NCBI GenBank assembly: GCA_003725585.1
Contig: RJMB01000011.1
Location: 103,612-167,611, forward strand
From: Halostreptopolyspora alba
GTDB taxonomy: Bacteria > Actinomycetota > Actinomycetes > Streptosporangiales > Streptosporangiaceae
Reading direction: 5' to 3'
Length of the DNA stretch: 64,000 bases
Shown: in pieces, positions 18,298 to 25,877 of the stretch
Layout: each line of letters starts with the position of its first letter
Numbering within the stretch: the stretch's first letter is position 1
Notes under the pieces: model-generated
Seen by the model: only the letters and a program-made list of their open reading frames with translations
Told to the model about the DNA's origin: nothing
Databases searched by the model: none
Position numbers and translations under genes: made by a program

Positions 18298-18304
18298 TGG
18301 ATGT

Positions 18305-18571
18305 TCATCCCCACTGTCGGCGCATCGTCCAGTGGTCGGTGGCGGTGTCGCACGCGATGTCGGCGATGCCGTGCTCTCCCCGGTCGGACTCGGTGGCCAC
18401 CCGAACCAGGTGGAACTCGGAATCTGTGCCCCTGGTGTCCGTGGCGTCCGGGGAGGAACGCCAGCTGCCGATAACGCGCCGCACCCGGTACACGTGCCCG
18501 CGCCACGCGAAGAGGGCGGGGTGTCCGCCAGTGGTCGATCTGACGTCGATCCGTTCGTTGAAGAGACTCAC
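18305..18571 (-). CDS. DUF6504-like protein under SOS control
   Basis: An 88-residue soluble protein. FAWRGHVYRVRRVIGSWR (about residues 21-38) and EFHLVRV resemble DUF6504, a small actinobacterial family with a WRGRLYxVRxVLxxW pattern. From memory, relatives are often encoded beside Y-family or DnaE2 mutagenic polymerases; none is present here. Start GTG 18571 gives MSLFNERIDV, matching the family N-terminus. It has no Shine-Dalgarno, and a perfect LexA box ends 12 bases upstream, so the mRNA is probably leaderless and induced by DNA damage. Biochemical function is unknown. Confidence 0.65.
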   Translation of the reverse strand: MSLFNERIDVRSTTGGHPALFAWRGHVYRVRRVIGSWRSSPDATDTRGTDSEFHLVRVATESDRGEHGIADIACDTATDHWTMRRQWG

Positions 18572-18583
18572 ACCGCGAGGATA

Positions 18584-18599
18584 TCGAACAGTAGTTCGA
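18584..18599 (-). promoter_or_regulatory. LexA (SOS) box
   Basis: TCGAAC-AGTA-GTTCGA is a perfect 6-4-6 palindrome that matches the actinobacterial LexA consensus TCGAAC-N4-GTTCGA. It lies 12 bases upstream of the GTG of the DUF6504-like gene on the minus strand, where it would cover the core promoter of a leaderless transcript. The TetR gene on the plus strand starts 259 bases away and is less likely to be the target. Confidence 0.88.
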
Positions 18600-18858
18600 T
18601 CTCATCGTAGTCATGCAGGTGTGTCCGCCGCGTCACACCCTAGCCGTCACGGGTGGGTCACGTGGGGTGGGCGTGCCGGCCGATGGTGGGGACGAGCGCC
18701 GGCGTTCCCGGCTGACGTGGGAAGGTGGGTGGGTTGGCGGGGGCGGGTAGCCGGGGCGCGCTCGGGCGTGTCGGGAATCCGGGGCAGTACGGGGAGCGCC
18801 GACCACTCGGTATGTTGGGGTCGGGACGGCCACGAGACGAGTGAGGACGCGATGAGCC

Positions 18859-19482
18859 ATGGCGGAATCGGCAGCGGACACGGGCGCGGCCGCCGGGCAG
18901 GCGGAGGGGGGCTGCCCGGCGGTGCCCGAGCGGCTGCTGGCGGCGGCCACGCGGCTGTTCGCCGATCGGGGGTTCGAGCGCACCTCGGTGCAGGAGCTCG
19001 TCGATGCCGCGGGCGTTACCAAAGGCGCGATGTACCATTATTTCGCGTCCAAGGAGGACGTGCTCTTCGCGGTCTTCAGGCGTGTCCTCGCGACGCAGAT
19101 GCGCAACCTCGACGCGTTCGCCGCCGCCGAGGGGCCGGTGGCCGAGCGGTTGCGCGCGGCGGCGGTCGACGTCGTGGAGTCGACCGTGGCGAACCTGGAC
19201 GACATGGTGATCTATTTCCGTTCGCTGCACGTGCTCTCGTACGAACGTCAGGATCAGGTTCGTGAGGAACGGCGCGTGTACCAGGATCGGTTTCGCGCGC
19301 TGATCGAGGAGGGACAGCGCGAGCGCGTCTTTCGCTCCGACGTGCCGGCCGACATGGTCGCCAGCCAGTACTTCGGCGCTGTGAACCATCTGGGCATGTG
19401 GTACCGGCCCGATGGCGAGCTGGGCGGATCCGAGATCGGCGGGTACTACGCGGACCTGCTGCTCGCCGGGCTACGGCCGTGA
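18859..19482 (+). CDS. TetR family transcriptional regulator
   Basis: A 207-residue TetR repressor. The N-terminal helix-turn-helix is PERLLAAATRLFADRGFERTSVQELVDAAGVTKGAMYHYF in the standard arrangement (key phrases FADRGFERTS and AGVTKGAMYHYF, residues about 24-63). The C-terminal ligand domain (about 75-205) resembles the KstR2-like group, suggesting an acyl-CoA or lipid ligand, but this is weak. A Gly/Ala-rich 20-residue N-terminal extension precedes the HTH. No target operator or divergent partner stands out. Confidence 0.9.
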   Translation: MAESAADTGAAAGQAEGGCPAVPERLLAAATRLFADRGFERTSVQELVDAAGVTKGAMYHYFASKEDVLFAVFRRVLATQMRNLDAFAAAEGPVAERLRAAAVDVVESTVANLDDMVIYFRSLHVLSYERQDQVREERRVYQDRFRALIEEGQRERVFRSDVPADMVASQYFGAVNHLGMWYRPDGELGGSEIGGYYADLLLAGLRP

Positions 19483-19484
19483 CA

Positions 19485-19510
19485 GCCCCCGCGGGAGATC
19501 CGGCGGGGGC
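19485..19510 (+). terminator. hairpin terminator after the TetR gene
   Basis: Stem 19485-19492 with 19503-19510 (8 bp, all GC) around a 10-base loop, starting two bases after the TetR stop codon. Confidence 0.65.
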
Positions 19511-19550
19511 GCCGCGCCTTTGGGGCCTGTTTCCGGACTGAGGGAGCCTG

Positions 19551-19812
19551 GCTCGGGTGTGGCCGGGGTTCTGGAGGGTCCGGAGGTGGGGGAGTGAGGG
19601 ACGAGCGAGTCCACCGGAGGTGCCCGAAGGTTCTCGGTTCTTAGACACCCGAGGCGAGCGGGAGCGAGCCCAGGAAACACGGCTCGGGTGTGGCCGGGGT
19701 TCTGGAGGGTCCGGAGGTGGGGGAGTGAGGGACGAGCGAGTCCACCGGAGGTGCCCGAAGGTTCTCGGTTCTTAGACACCCGAGGCGAGCGGGAGCGAGC
19801 CCGGGAGACACC
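19551..19812 (+). repeat. two tandem 131-bp copies of a dispersed repeat
   Basis: Bases 19551-19681 and 19682-19812 are nearly identical over 131 bp; the differences I noticed are at the very end (CCCAGGAAACAC against CCCGGGAGACAC). Each unit ends in a GAGGCGAGCGGGAGCGAGCCC-like block preceded by a TTCTTAGACACC segment. The reverse complement of the same unit, more diverged, recurs at 53906-54150. Both sites are just downstream of a plus-strand gene. Short frames inside the copies are repeat-derived. The family could be REP/MITE-like or a decayed terminator-associated repeat. Confidence 0.85.
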
Positions 19813-19814
19813 GT

Positions 19815-20498
19815 CTAGGAGGACTCGTAGCGGCGCAGCTCCGCGGCGAACGTGTCCAGGAACGCGTCGACCTCGGCGGGGTCGTAGCCGGGGCGCGCGC
19901 GGGTGGTGGCGAACCGGACCCGTTCCACGTCGGCGGAGGTGAGAACGGCCTGCCCGGGAGTTCCGTTCCACAACGCCGTCAGCGTCGCCTCGGCCGCGTC
20001 CAGGAACTCGTCGACTTCCTGCTCGTTGTAGCCGGTCGTGAGCCGTGTCATGGCGAACGTCCAGTCTCGGATGTCCTCGGGCCGCATGGCGGGACGGCCC
20101 TGTTCCTCCTCCGGCGCGGGAACCGGTAGCGGTGGCGCGGGGTCCGCGCGCCGCGTCTTGCGAACGGCCGCGGGTTCGGGAAGCGTGCCCGGGGGCGGCC
20201 GGTCGGCGACGGTGTCGAGCCCGTACTCGCGCAGTTCGTCGGCCACGGTGTCGAGGAACTCGTCCACGTCGTCCTCGCGGTATCCCGGAGTCAGCCTGGT
20301 TCCCCGAAACCTTGACGCCTGGACCTCCTCCGCGGTGATGAGCTGCTTGGGGAGGGGGCCGCCCTGTAACGCCGCGAACGTCGCGTCGATCCGGTCGAGC
20401 AGGAGGTCGACGTCCTCTTCGTTGTAACCGGGGCGCAGGCGGGTTGTCCGGAAGGTCTTGTTGCGGATATCCGCTGGTGTCAGGCCCATGACGTCCAT
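19815..20498 (-). CDS. protein with four DivIVA-like repeats
   Basis: A 227-residue cytoplasmic protein built from four short DivIVA N-terminal-type motifs of the form F-x-TR-x-RPGY-x-EVD-x-FLD, at about residues 16-36, 62-83, 146-166 and 193-213. A Pro/Arg/Glu-rich linker (about 98-135) joins two pairs. Classical DivIVA/Wag31 has one such motif followed by long coiled coils; those are absent here. The motif can bind curved membrane, so a membrane-associated scaffold is possible, but function is unknown. GGGGAG eight bases before ATG 20498 supports the start. Confidence 0.82.
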   Translation of the reverse strand: MDVMGLTPADIRNKTFRTTRLRPGYNEEDVDLLLDRIDATFAALQGGPLPKQLITAEEVQASRFRGTRLTPGYREDDVDEFLDTVADELREYGLDTVADRPPPGTLPEPAAVRKTRRADPAPPLPVPAPEEEQGRPAMRPEDIRDWTFAMTRLTTGYNEQEVDEFLDAAEATLTALWNGTPGQAVLTSADVERVRFATTRARPGYDPAEVDAFLDTFAAELRRYESS

Positions 20499-20600
20499 TG
20501 TGCCGACTCCCCGTGGTGTTGCTCACGGGGAGTGTGGGCTCTCGTTCCGGAGGACGGTCCGGGGATTCGCCGGGTGTGGGAGGCGTCGCCGCGCCGGTTG

Positions 20601-21461
20601 TCAGTCCCGTAGTAGGAAGCGGCTCTTGCCGGCGGCCACGGCTTCGGCGGCCCGCTGGCGCCATTCCTGGTCCCGCAGTAGTTCGGCGTCGTCGGCGTCG
20701 CCCAGGTTGCCGACCTCCAGGAAGATCTTGGGCACCGTGGAGAGGTTGAGTCCGCCCAGGTCGGTACGCACGTCGAGCCCCTCCTCGCCTACGTAGTCGG
20801 CGTAGGGGTGGCCGGTTCCGTCCCGGAACTCGGTGCGCACGTCCTCGGCGAGCTGGCGGGACTCGTCGACGATGTCCTCGGTGTAGCCCTCGACCTCACC
20901 CGGCGCGATCACGTGGAAGCCGCGGTTTCCGTCGCCGGCACCGTCGGCGTGGAGCGAGATGGCGGCGTCGGCGTCGGCGTCGTTGCCGATCTCGGCGCGC
21001 TCGTTGATGCACGGGCCGACACCCTCGTTGTCCTGGCGTGTGAGGACGACCGTGGCCCCGTCCGCTTCCAGCGCCGCGCGGAGCTCCTGGGCGAACTCCC
21101 AGGTGAACTCGTGTTCGGAGTAGCCGTCGGCGCTTGTTGCGCCGACGGTGTCACACGCCTTCTCCATTGGCCCCGCCGGAACCTGTTCGCTGATCTCGGA
21201 TATGGCGTCGGCGTTGCCTCCGTTGTGGCCGGGGTCGATGACGACGGTTCGGCCCGACAGCGGCCCCTCGTCCGGTTCGGCGTCGGGTGTGGCACCATCA
21301 CCGCCGTCGTCGCCCGCCTCGCCCCGTGAGATGCCCGTGCATCCGGTCGTGGCGGTGAGGATGGCGGCCGCCGCCAGGGACGCGAGAACACCCGTGAGAA
21401 GGCGGGTGGGCTTCTTCGGCGCCCCTGCTCGTGTGGGGAGACTGGTGCGTGTGGTCGTCAA
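20601..21461 (-). CDS. N-acetylmuramoyl-L-alanine amidase (Amidase_3) lipoprotein
   Basis: A 286-residue zinc amidase predicted to cleave the bond between MurNAc and the stem peptide. TTG 21461 is preferred because AAGGA lies five bases upstream; it gives a Lys/Arg-rich n-region, a hydrophobic core and lipobox TATTGC. Catalytic-domain motifs are VVIDPGHNGG (first zinc His), SEHEFTWEFA (Glu), ISLHADGAGD (second His) and IFLEVGNLGDADDAELL (catalytic Glu). An acidic Gly/Asp/Glu linker separates the lipobox from the domain. Lipid anchoring would hold it at the membrane, facing the wall. Confidence 0.92.
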   Translation of the reverse strand: MTTTRTSLPTRAGAPKKPTRLLTGVLASLAAAAILTATTGCTGISRGEAGDDGGDGATPDAEPDEGPLSGRTVVIDPGHNGGNADAISEISEQVPAGPMEKACDTVGATSADGYSEHEFTWEFAQELRAALEADGATVVLTRQDNEGVGPCINERAEIGNDADADAAISLHADGAGDGNRGFHVIAPGEVEGYTEDIVDESRQLAEDVRTEFRDGTGHPYADYVGEEGLDVRTDLGGLNLSTVPKIFLEVGNLGDADDAELLRDQEWRQRAAEAVAAGKSRFLLRD

Positions 21462-21613
21462 CGATGTCCTTGGGCGCTGGGAAGTCGGGATACCACAACC
21501 TAGCCGTTGTGGGGAACCCAAGCGAGCGGACTCGCGTCATATCGTGAAGAAGGGTTATTGGTGTCCGGCGTCCGGGCGGTCGCCGGCGATTCGCGACTGT
21601 CGAGGTGATTCCG

Positions 21614-21976
21614 GTGCGTAGATCGAACCGCGCCGCGGCGGGCGCCGCCGCGTGGCAGGTGGTGCATGAGGGGGTCAAGCCCGGTAAGCCCTCGTTGTGG
21701 GCCCGTGCGAGCGCGATCCCGCGGATGCTCGGTGCCAGGCTCCGCGGTCGCTACACTCAGCTCCCGGCTTCGCGGCTGGTGCTGTTCGTCCTGGCGACGC
21801 TGTACATCGTCTCTCCGATCGACCTTGTTCCGGAGCTCTTCATTCCGATCTTCGGGCTGGCCGACGACGCGGTCATCGTCACCTGGCTCGCCTCGGGGCT
21901 GATGGGTGAGACGGAGCGGTTCCTCGAGTGGGAGCGTTCCGGTGACGACTACATCCAGGGCCACGTGGTCGGCTGA
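21614..21976 (+). CDS. DUF1232 (YkvA-like) membrane protein
   Basis: A 120-residue small membrane protein with the DUF1232 signature LYIVSPIDLVPELFIPIFGLADDAVIV (core LYIVSPIDLVPE). One to two hydrophobic segments span about 58-95, and a charged C-terminus ends ERSGDDYIQGHVVG. Start GTG 21614 is chosen because GAGGTG at 21602-21607 is six bases upstream; GTG 21605 is inside that site. Function is unknown. It converges on bldC. Confidence 0.87.
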   Translation: MRRSNRAAAGAAAWQVVHEGVKPGKPSLWARASAIPRMLGARLRGRYTQLPASRLVLFVLATLYIVSPIDLVPELFIPIFGLADDAVIVTWLASGLMGETERFLEWERSGDDYIQGHVVG

Positions 21977-22041
21977 GTTCGCGTGGTGGACGCTCGCCGG
22001 GCTCGGTGGGGCGGTCTCGGGGGCCACGGCCACGAGAGAAC

Positions 22042-22073
22042 GGGGCGGGCCGCCCGGAGTAGCGGCCCGCCCC
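22042..22073. terminator. bidirectional hairpin terminator
   Basis: Perfect 12-bp GC stem, 22042-22053 with 22062-22073, around an 8-base loop, between the convergent DUF1232 gene and bldC. Confidence 0.8.
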
Positions 22074-22117
22074 CGGTGGCCCCGGACATGTTCTCCCGGG
22101 AGTGATCTGTTGGGAGA

Positions 22118-22321
22118 TCACTCCGCGCGCTGGCTGGGAATGCCGGCCAGCAGTGCGCGGACCTCTGTCTCGCGGTAGCGGCGGTGCCCACCCAGGGTGC
22201 GAATTGAGGTCAGCTTGCCCGCCTTTGCCCAGCGTGTGACGGTCTTGGGGTCCACGCGGAACATGGTGGCGACCTCGGCAGGGGTCAACAGGGGCTCCGC
22301 CTCGGGCGTGCGAGTTGACAT
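22118..22321 (-). CDS. bldC: developmental regulator BldC
   Basis: A 67-residue MerR-like winged helix lacking any effector domain. The sequence LLTPAEVATMFRVDPKTVTR followed by WAKAGKLTSIRTLGGHRRYR is almost the streptomycete BldC sequence. BldC binds direct repeats cooperatively and holds back sporulation genes. ATG 22321 follows a GGGAGGAGAGG stretch. A frame extending to 22408 is not part of the protein. The presence of bldC fits a filamentous, developmentally complex actinomycete. Confidence 0.95.
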   Translation of the reverse strand: MSTRTPEAEPLLTPAEVATMFRVDPKTVTRWAKAGKLTSIRTLGGHRRYRETEVRALLAGIPSQRAE

Positions 22322-22393
22322 GTGTACGGCCTCTCCTCCCGGATCTGTGTGCCGATCCTTGAGCCTGATCCTGGCGCTTGGCCCGGATGTGTC

Positions 22394-22436
22394 CAATATT
22401 GCCCTCATGGTCTATATTGGCATCACCCGAGGTGAT
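22394..22436 (-). promoter_or_regulatory. palindromes in the bldC upstream region
   Basis: About 75-115 bases upstream of the bldC ATG are CAATATTG (22394-22401, perfect palindrome) and ATCACC-CGA-GGTGAT (22422-22436). The intervening DNA is AT-rich for this genome, with TATA/AATAT elements, and probably contains the promoter. The regulator is unknown. Confidence 0.4.
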
Positions 22437-23006
22437 TATGCGACCACTTAACGCGACTTCGGTGGATGGGAGGCCCCAAAGTCGCTCATGCATCGCGTCA
22501 CGCTGAGTGATTCTAGCGACACGTTTAGTGGCATGTGGCGTATTCGGTCAAAACTTCGTGCTCCGGCCTTGCTTTTCTTGATCCGGAACGCCGAAAGTGC
22601 CGCTGAAGTCATGACTGAAACACGGTGAGTCCGGCTCCGACGCCACGAACGACGCGTGGTCCACTGGTTCGGCCGTACGCCGCTCCAGCGTGACCGCCAC
22701 ATCGCTCCGCCTTCGTCGGCCGCTCTTGAGGTGTCGCCTCTGTTGGCGGTGTGTCCGGCGTTCCCGGTTGTCTGGGTGCGCTCGGTGATCGGCGAAGCAC
22801 AGCCTATGTCGATCTCTATCGACTGTTATGCCCAGTTTCGCCAAAGATGATGCCAACTGTGAAGATCGCCCGACATGATCGTCGGTGACTCCTTGGCGCA
22901 CCGCGCGGTGGGAAGACGAACCTGGTGTACCAGGTTGCCGCTCGGCGTGGCGGGCGATGACCGAACATGACCCGCCCTCATGCTCGTCGTGTCGATCCCA
23001 TTACGC
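22437..23006. other. 570-base non-coding region with an 18-bp inverted repeat
   Basis: No frame here looks like a real protein; the longest (minus, 22548-22901) has random composition. GC content drops around 22450-22640. The clearest element is AACCTGGT-GT-ACCAGGTT at 22919-22936 (two 8-bp arms, 2-base spacer), which looks like an operator. The next gene on the minus strand ends at 23007, so the site is downstream of it; it may be a relic of an insertion. Confidence 0.4.
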
Positions 23007-23975
23007 TCAGTTGGCGTGCTCGAGGGCCTGAACCGCCTTCCAGCGTTGCGTGACCCTCGTGTACATGGCCATCGTCAGCTCGTCCTGGCCCTGTTCCAGC
23101 CCCGTGATCGCCGCGGCGACCTCCGCGGCCGACTCGTCCTCACGCAGCGCGTCGTCACCGAGCAGGCGCACCAAGCCGCCGTAGTCGAGCTCCAGCAGTG
23201 AGCTGGGGTGGGCGGTCCCGGTCAGCCAGTCCTCCATTCGCTCCGCCGAGGTGAGCAGAGCGCCCTCGCCGAGACTCTCGCGCAGTACCCGGATCGCCCG
23301 GTCGAGGCGGTCGCGGGCCCGCTTCAGCTCCGTCACGTAGAGCAGCGTTCGCTGCGACGCCGCGTCCGGCGGGTTCGCACCGCCCGCCGCGTCACCGCTG
23401 GGGAGGCCGTACGTGGTGCCCCCATTGTCGCCCCGAGTCGTGGCGGGGTTCGTCCCCGACTGTAGTACCAGGCAACGTTCCTGCGCGTCGAACAGGGCGA
23501 ACCAGCTCAACGGCACTGTCCAGGTGGTCGTCAGGATCTGGGTGCGGAGCGGCTCGCCGCGCTCCCGCCAGCGTTGGAACGCCTCATCGGTGGCGGCCGC
23601 GGTGGACTCGGGCACGAAGGCCGTGCTGAGGCGGGCGGGGGTCCGCGAACGGAACTCCTGGAAACCCAGCCATGACCGGAGCCGGGTCTGCCAGGGGCAG
23701 ACGTAGAGCTGTGAGCCAACGCGTCGAATGTAGGCGTGCCCGCTCTCTCGCTCGGGCGCGACGATTGGCGGTGTGGCCACGAGGCGACGCAGGCTCTCCT
23801 CGTGCTCGGCCGCTACGGCGTGGACCCTTCTTGGCCGGTCCGGTGACTCCGCGTAGGCTCTCCAATAGGCCCGGTCTCTGCCGGAGAACGCTGTGATGGG
23901 CTGGTAGACGCGGAGGTAGGCAGTGTAGGGCAGCACGAACGCATCGTGGCATACATTGTGGTCCGCGGCACTCAC
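23007..23975 (-). CDS. conserved hypothetical protein between bldC and purM
   Basis: A soluble protein of about 322 residues that I do not recognise as an enzyme. The N-terminus reads AFVLPYTAYLRVYQPITAF, which from memory matches a conserved actinomycete family encoded near bldC and purM. A central segment RVGSQLYVCPWQTRLRSWLGFQEF and a later strand VPLSWFALFDAQERCLVL suggest mixed alpha/beta structure. The C-terminal third is helical with LKRARDRLDRAIRVLRESLG. Start is uncertain: GTG 23975 (used here), GTG 23981 or GTG 23936 (MLPYTAYL). No ribosome site decides it. Confidence 0.7.
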   Translation of the reverse strand: MSAADHNVCHDAFVLPYTAYLRVYQPITAFSGRDRAYWRAYAESPDRPRRVHAVAAEHEESLRRLVATPPIVAPERESGHAYIRRVGSQLYVCPWQTRLRSWLGFQEFRSRTPARLSTAFVPESTAAATDEAFQRWRERGEPLRTQILTTTWTVPLSWFALFDAQERCLVLQSGTNPATTRGDNGGTTYGLPSGDAAGGANPPDAASQRTLLYVTELKRARDRLDRAIRVLRESLGEGALLTSAERMEDWLTGTAHPSSLLELDYGGLVRLLGDDALREDESAAEVAAAITGLEQGQDELTMAMYTRVTQRWKAVQALEHAN

Positions 23976-24319
23976 ACCCACCAACCGGTCGTGTCCCGGA
24001 CGGGGCGGCCGTGGTGACCGTGGAGTGGGGCGGTGTGCCTCGGTTAGTTCGACAGCGGTACCGTCCGGGTGGCGGCCACGGGGTGTTGCCGTCGCCGCTG
24101 GCGGCGTCCGGCCCGGTAGTGTCGGCATTCGCGGCGCTTTGCCGAACCTCCGTTAGCCACGACCGACGTAGGCAGGCCGGTCCCAAACCGGGTACGGTTG
24201 TACCCGTACGTAAGCTGGCGCCTGTCGTCAGTGCGGTGACGGCGGTCAGCCCGGCATTGCGGTTTTGCTAGTTGATCTGGGGTTTTCTTCGAAACCCAAT
24301 CGTTGAGGGGGTCGAGCCA
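23976..24319 (+). promoter_or_regulatory. upstream region of the DUF3073 gene with two hairpins
   Basis: This 344-base divergent region has no gene. Two inverted repeats are visible: CGGGTAC-GGTT-GTACCCG (24189-24206) and GGGTTT-TCTTCG-AAACCC (24280-24297). The second ends eight bases before the GAGGGGG ribosome site (24305-24311) and could affect DUF3073 translation. The promoter itself is not clear. Confidence 0.4.
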
Positions 24320-24580
24320 ATGGGGCGCGGCCGAGCCAAGGCCAAGCAGCAGAAGGTCGCCCGGCGGTTGAAGTACAACACCGGACACACTGACCTGGAC
24401 CGGCTGCGGGCAGAGCTGGGTGTCGCTGAGGAAAGTGGGTCGTCACCGGGGCAGCCGGACGACCCCTACGAAGACCCTTACGATGACCTGGTCGACCGTT
24501 ACGCGGACCTCGCTGATCAGTATCCGGGAGGCGAAGACCCGGCGGGGGAGGAGTCCGGTCGATCAGGTGGCTCACGCTGA
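24320..24580 (+). CDS. DUF3073 protein
   Basis: An 86-residue protein starting MGRGRAKAKQQKVARRLKYN, the invariant basic N-terminus of DUF3073, followed by an acidic, Tyr/Asp/Pro-rich C-terminus (DDPYEDPYDDLVDRYADL). The family is limited to actinobacteria, often beside purM, and its role is unknown. The basic head could bind nucleic acid. GAGGGGG eight bases before ATG 24320 supports this start rather than the upstream in-frame codon at 24272. Confidence 0.93.
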   Translation: MGRGRAKAKQQKVARRLKYNTGHTDLDRLRAELGVAEESGSSPGQPDDPYEDPYDDLVDRYADLADQYPGGEDPAGEESGRSGGSR

Positions 24581-24654
24581 GCCGTCGATCGAACGTCCGC
24601 AGCAGACGCTTCTTCCCGGACGCGGTGGGGGCCGCCCTCGGGTCCGCAGACCAA

Positions 24655-24711
24655 CAGACAGACACGGCCGGTTGGGACCACTCAGGTGGTTCGGGCCGGC
24701 TGTCTCTGTCT
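24655..24711. terminator. long bidirectional terminator
   Basis: The arms around 24655-24671 and 24695-24711 can pair over about 17 bp with one mismatch and one G-U. An inner stem ACCAC/GTGGT closes the top. It lies between the convergent DUF3073 (stop 24580) and purM (stop 24739) genes. Confidence 0.8.
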
Positions 24712-24738
24712 GAGGGGGGCGTTCCTCCGTCCGGGAGG

Positions 24739-25797
24739 TCAGGAGGCGTGCGTGCCATGCAGCCGCACCTCCTGTGACCCGGGGACCACCCTGCCCAGGG
24801 ACCACGCGGTCAGCCCGCGCTCGGCGAGCAGGGACAGCGCGCGGTCGGCGTCGTCGCCGCCCACGACCGCGACCATCCCCACACCCATGTTGAACGTGGC
24901 CTCCATGTCCTCGCGGGTGATCCGCCCGTGTTCGGCGATGTAGCCGAAGACCGGCGGGAGGGCCCAGGAGCCGCGGTCGATGTCGACGTCGGTGTCGGGC
25001 GGCAGGGAGCGTCGCAGGTTCGCGGCCAGTCCACCGCCGGTGATGTGGGCGAACGCGTGCACGTCGACATCGGCGGCCAGCGCCAGGCAGTCCCTGGCGT
25101 AGACGCGGGTGGGTGTGAGCAGGACCTCGCCGAGGGGGCCGCCGAGTTCGGGCACGTGCGCGGTGAGATCGAGCCCGGCCTCGTCGACGACCCGGCGCAC
25201 CAGCGAGTAGCCGTTGGAGTGTGGTCCCGACGAGGCCATCGCGATGACGGCGTCGCCGACACGAACACGGTCGGGGCCGAGGATGTCGCTGGCCTCGACG
25301 AGACCGGTTCCCGCTCCCGCGAGGTCGTACTCGTGCGGTGCCATGGCGCCGGGGTGTTCGGCGGTCTCGCCGCCGATGAGCGCGCATCCCGCCTGTTGGC
25401 AGCCTTCGCTCACACCGCCCACGATCTCCGCGACGCGTTCGGGCACGACCGCGCCGCAGGCGATGTAGTCGGTCATGAACAGCGGTTCCGCCCCACTGAC
25501 GACGAGGTCGTCCACGACCATGGCCACCAGGTCGATGCCGATGGTGTCGTGTTTGTCGAGGGCCTGGGCCAGCAGCACCTTGGTTCCGACGCCGTCGGTG
25601 GAGGTGGCCAGGACCGGATCCCGGTAGGCGCTGGTGTCCAGCCGGAAGAGTCCGGAGAACCCGCTCGCGTCGGTGACCACTTCCGGCCTGCGGGTGCGGG
25701 CCACATGCCGCTTCATCAGCTCCACGGCGTGATCGCCGGCGGTGATGTCCACCCCGGCGGCGGCGTAGGCGCCGGTGGTACTGGTGCCCTCTGCCAC
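24739..25797 (-). CDS. purM: phosphoribosylformylglycinamidine cyclo-ligase
   Basis: A 352-residue AIR synthetase that closes the imidazole ring of purines using ATP. Motifs include GVDITAGDHAVELMKRH, LATSTDGVGTKVLLA, GIDLVAMVVDDL, ALIGGETAEHPG, SSGPHSNGYSLVR and FAHITGGGLAANLRRSLP. Start GTG 25797 is chosen because GAGAGG lies seven bases upstream; the open frame extends much further (to 26589) only as a shadow of purF. It follows purF by 80 bases on the same strand, forming a purF-purM operon. Confidence 0.97.
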   Translation of the reverse strand: MAEGTSTTGAYAAAGVDITAGDHAVELMKRHVARTRRPEVVTDASGFSGLFRLDTSAYRDPVLATSTDGVGTKVLLAQALDKHDTIGIDLVAMVVDDLVVSGAEPLFMTDYIACGAVVPERVAEIVGGVSEGCQQAGCALIGGETAEHPGAMAPHEYDLAGAGTGLVEASDILGPDRVRVGDAVIAMASSGPHSNGYSLVRRVVDEAGLDLTAHVPELGGPLGEVLLTPTRVYARDCLALAADVDVHAFAHITGGGLAANLRRSLPPDTDVDIDRGSWALPPVFGYIAEHGRITREDMEATFNMGVGMVAVVGGDDADRALSLLAERGLTAWSLGRVVPGSQEVRLHGTHAS

Positions 25798-25877
25798 GGA
25801 AGAACCTCTCAGCTGCTCGGTCGCGTGCCCGCCCCGCCACACGAGCCAGTGGGACGGCGGCACGGGAGGGAAAACGG

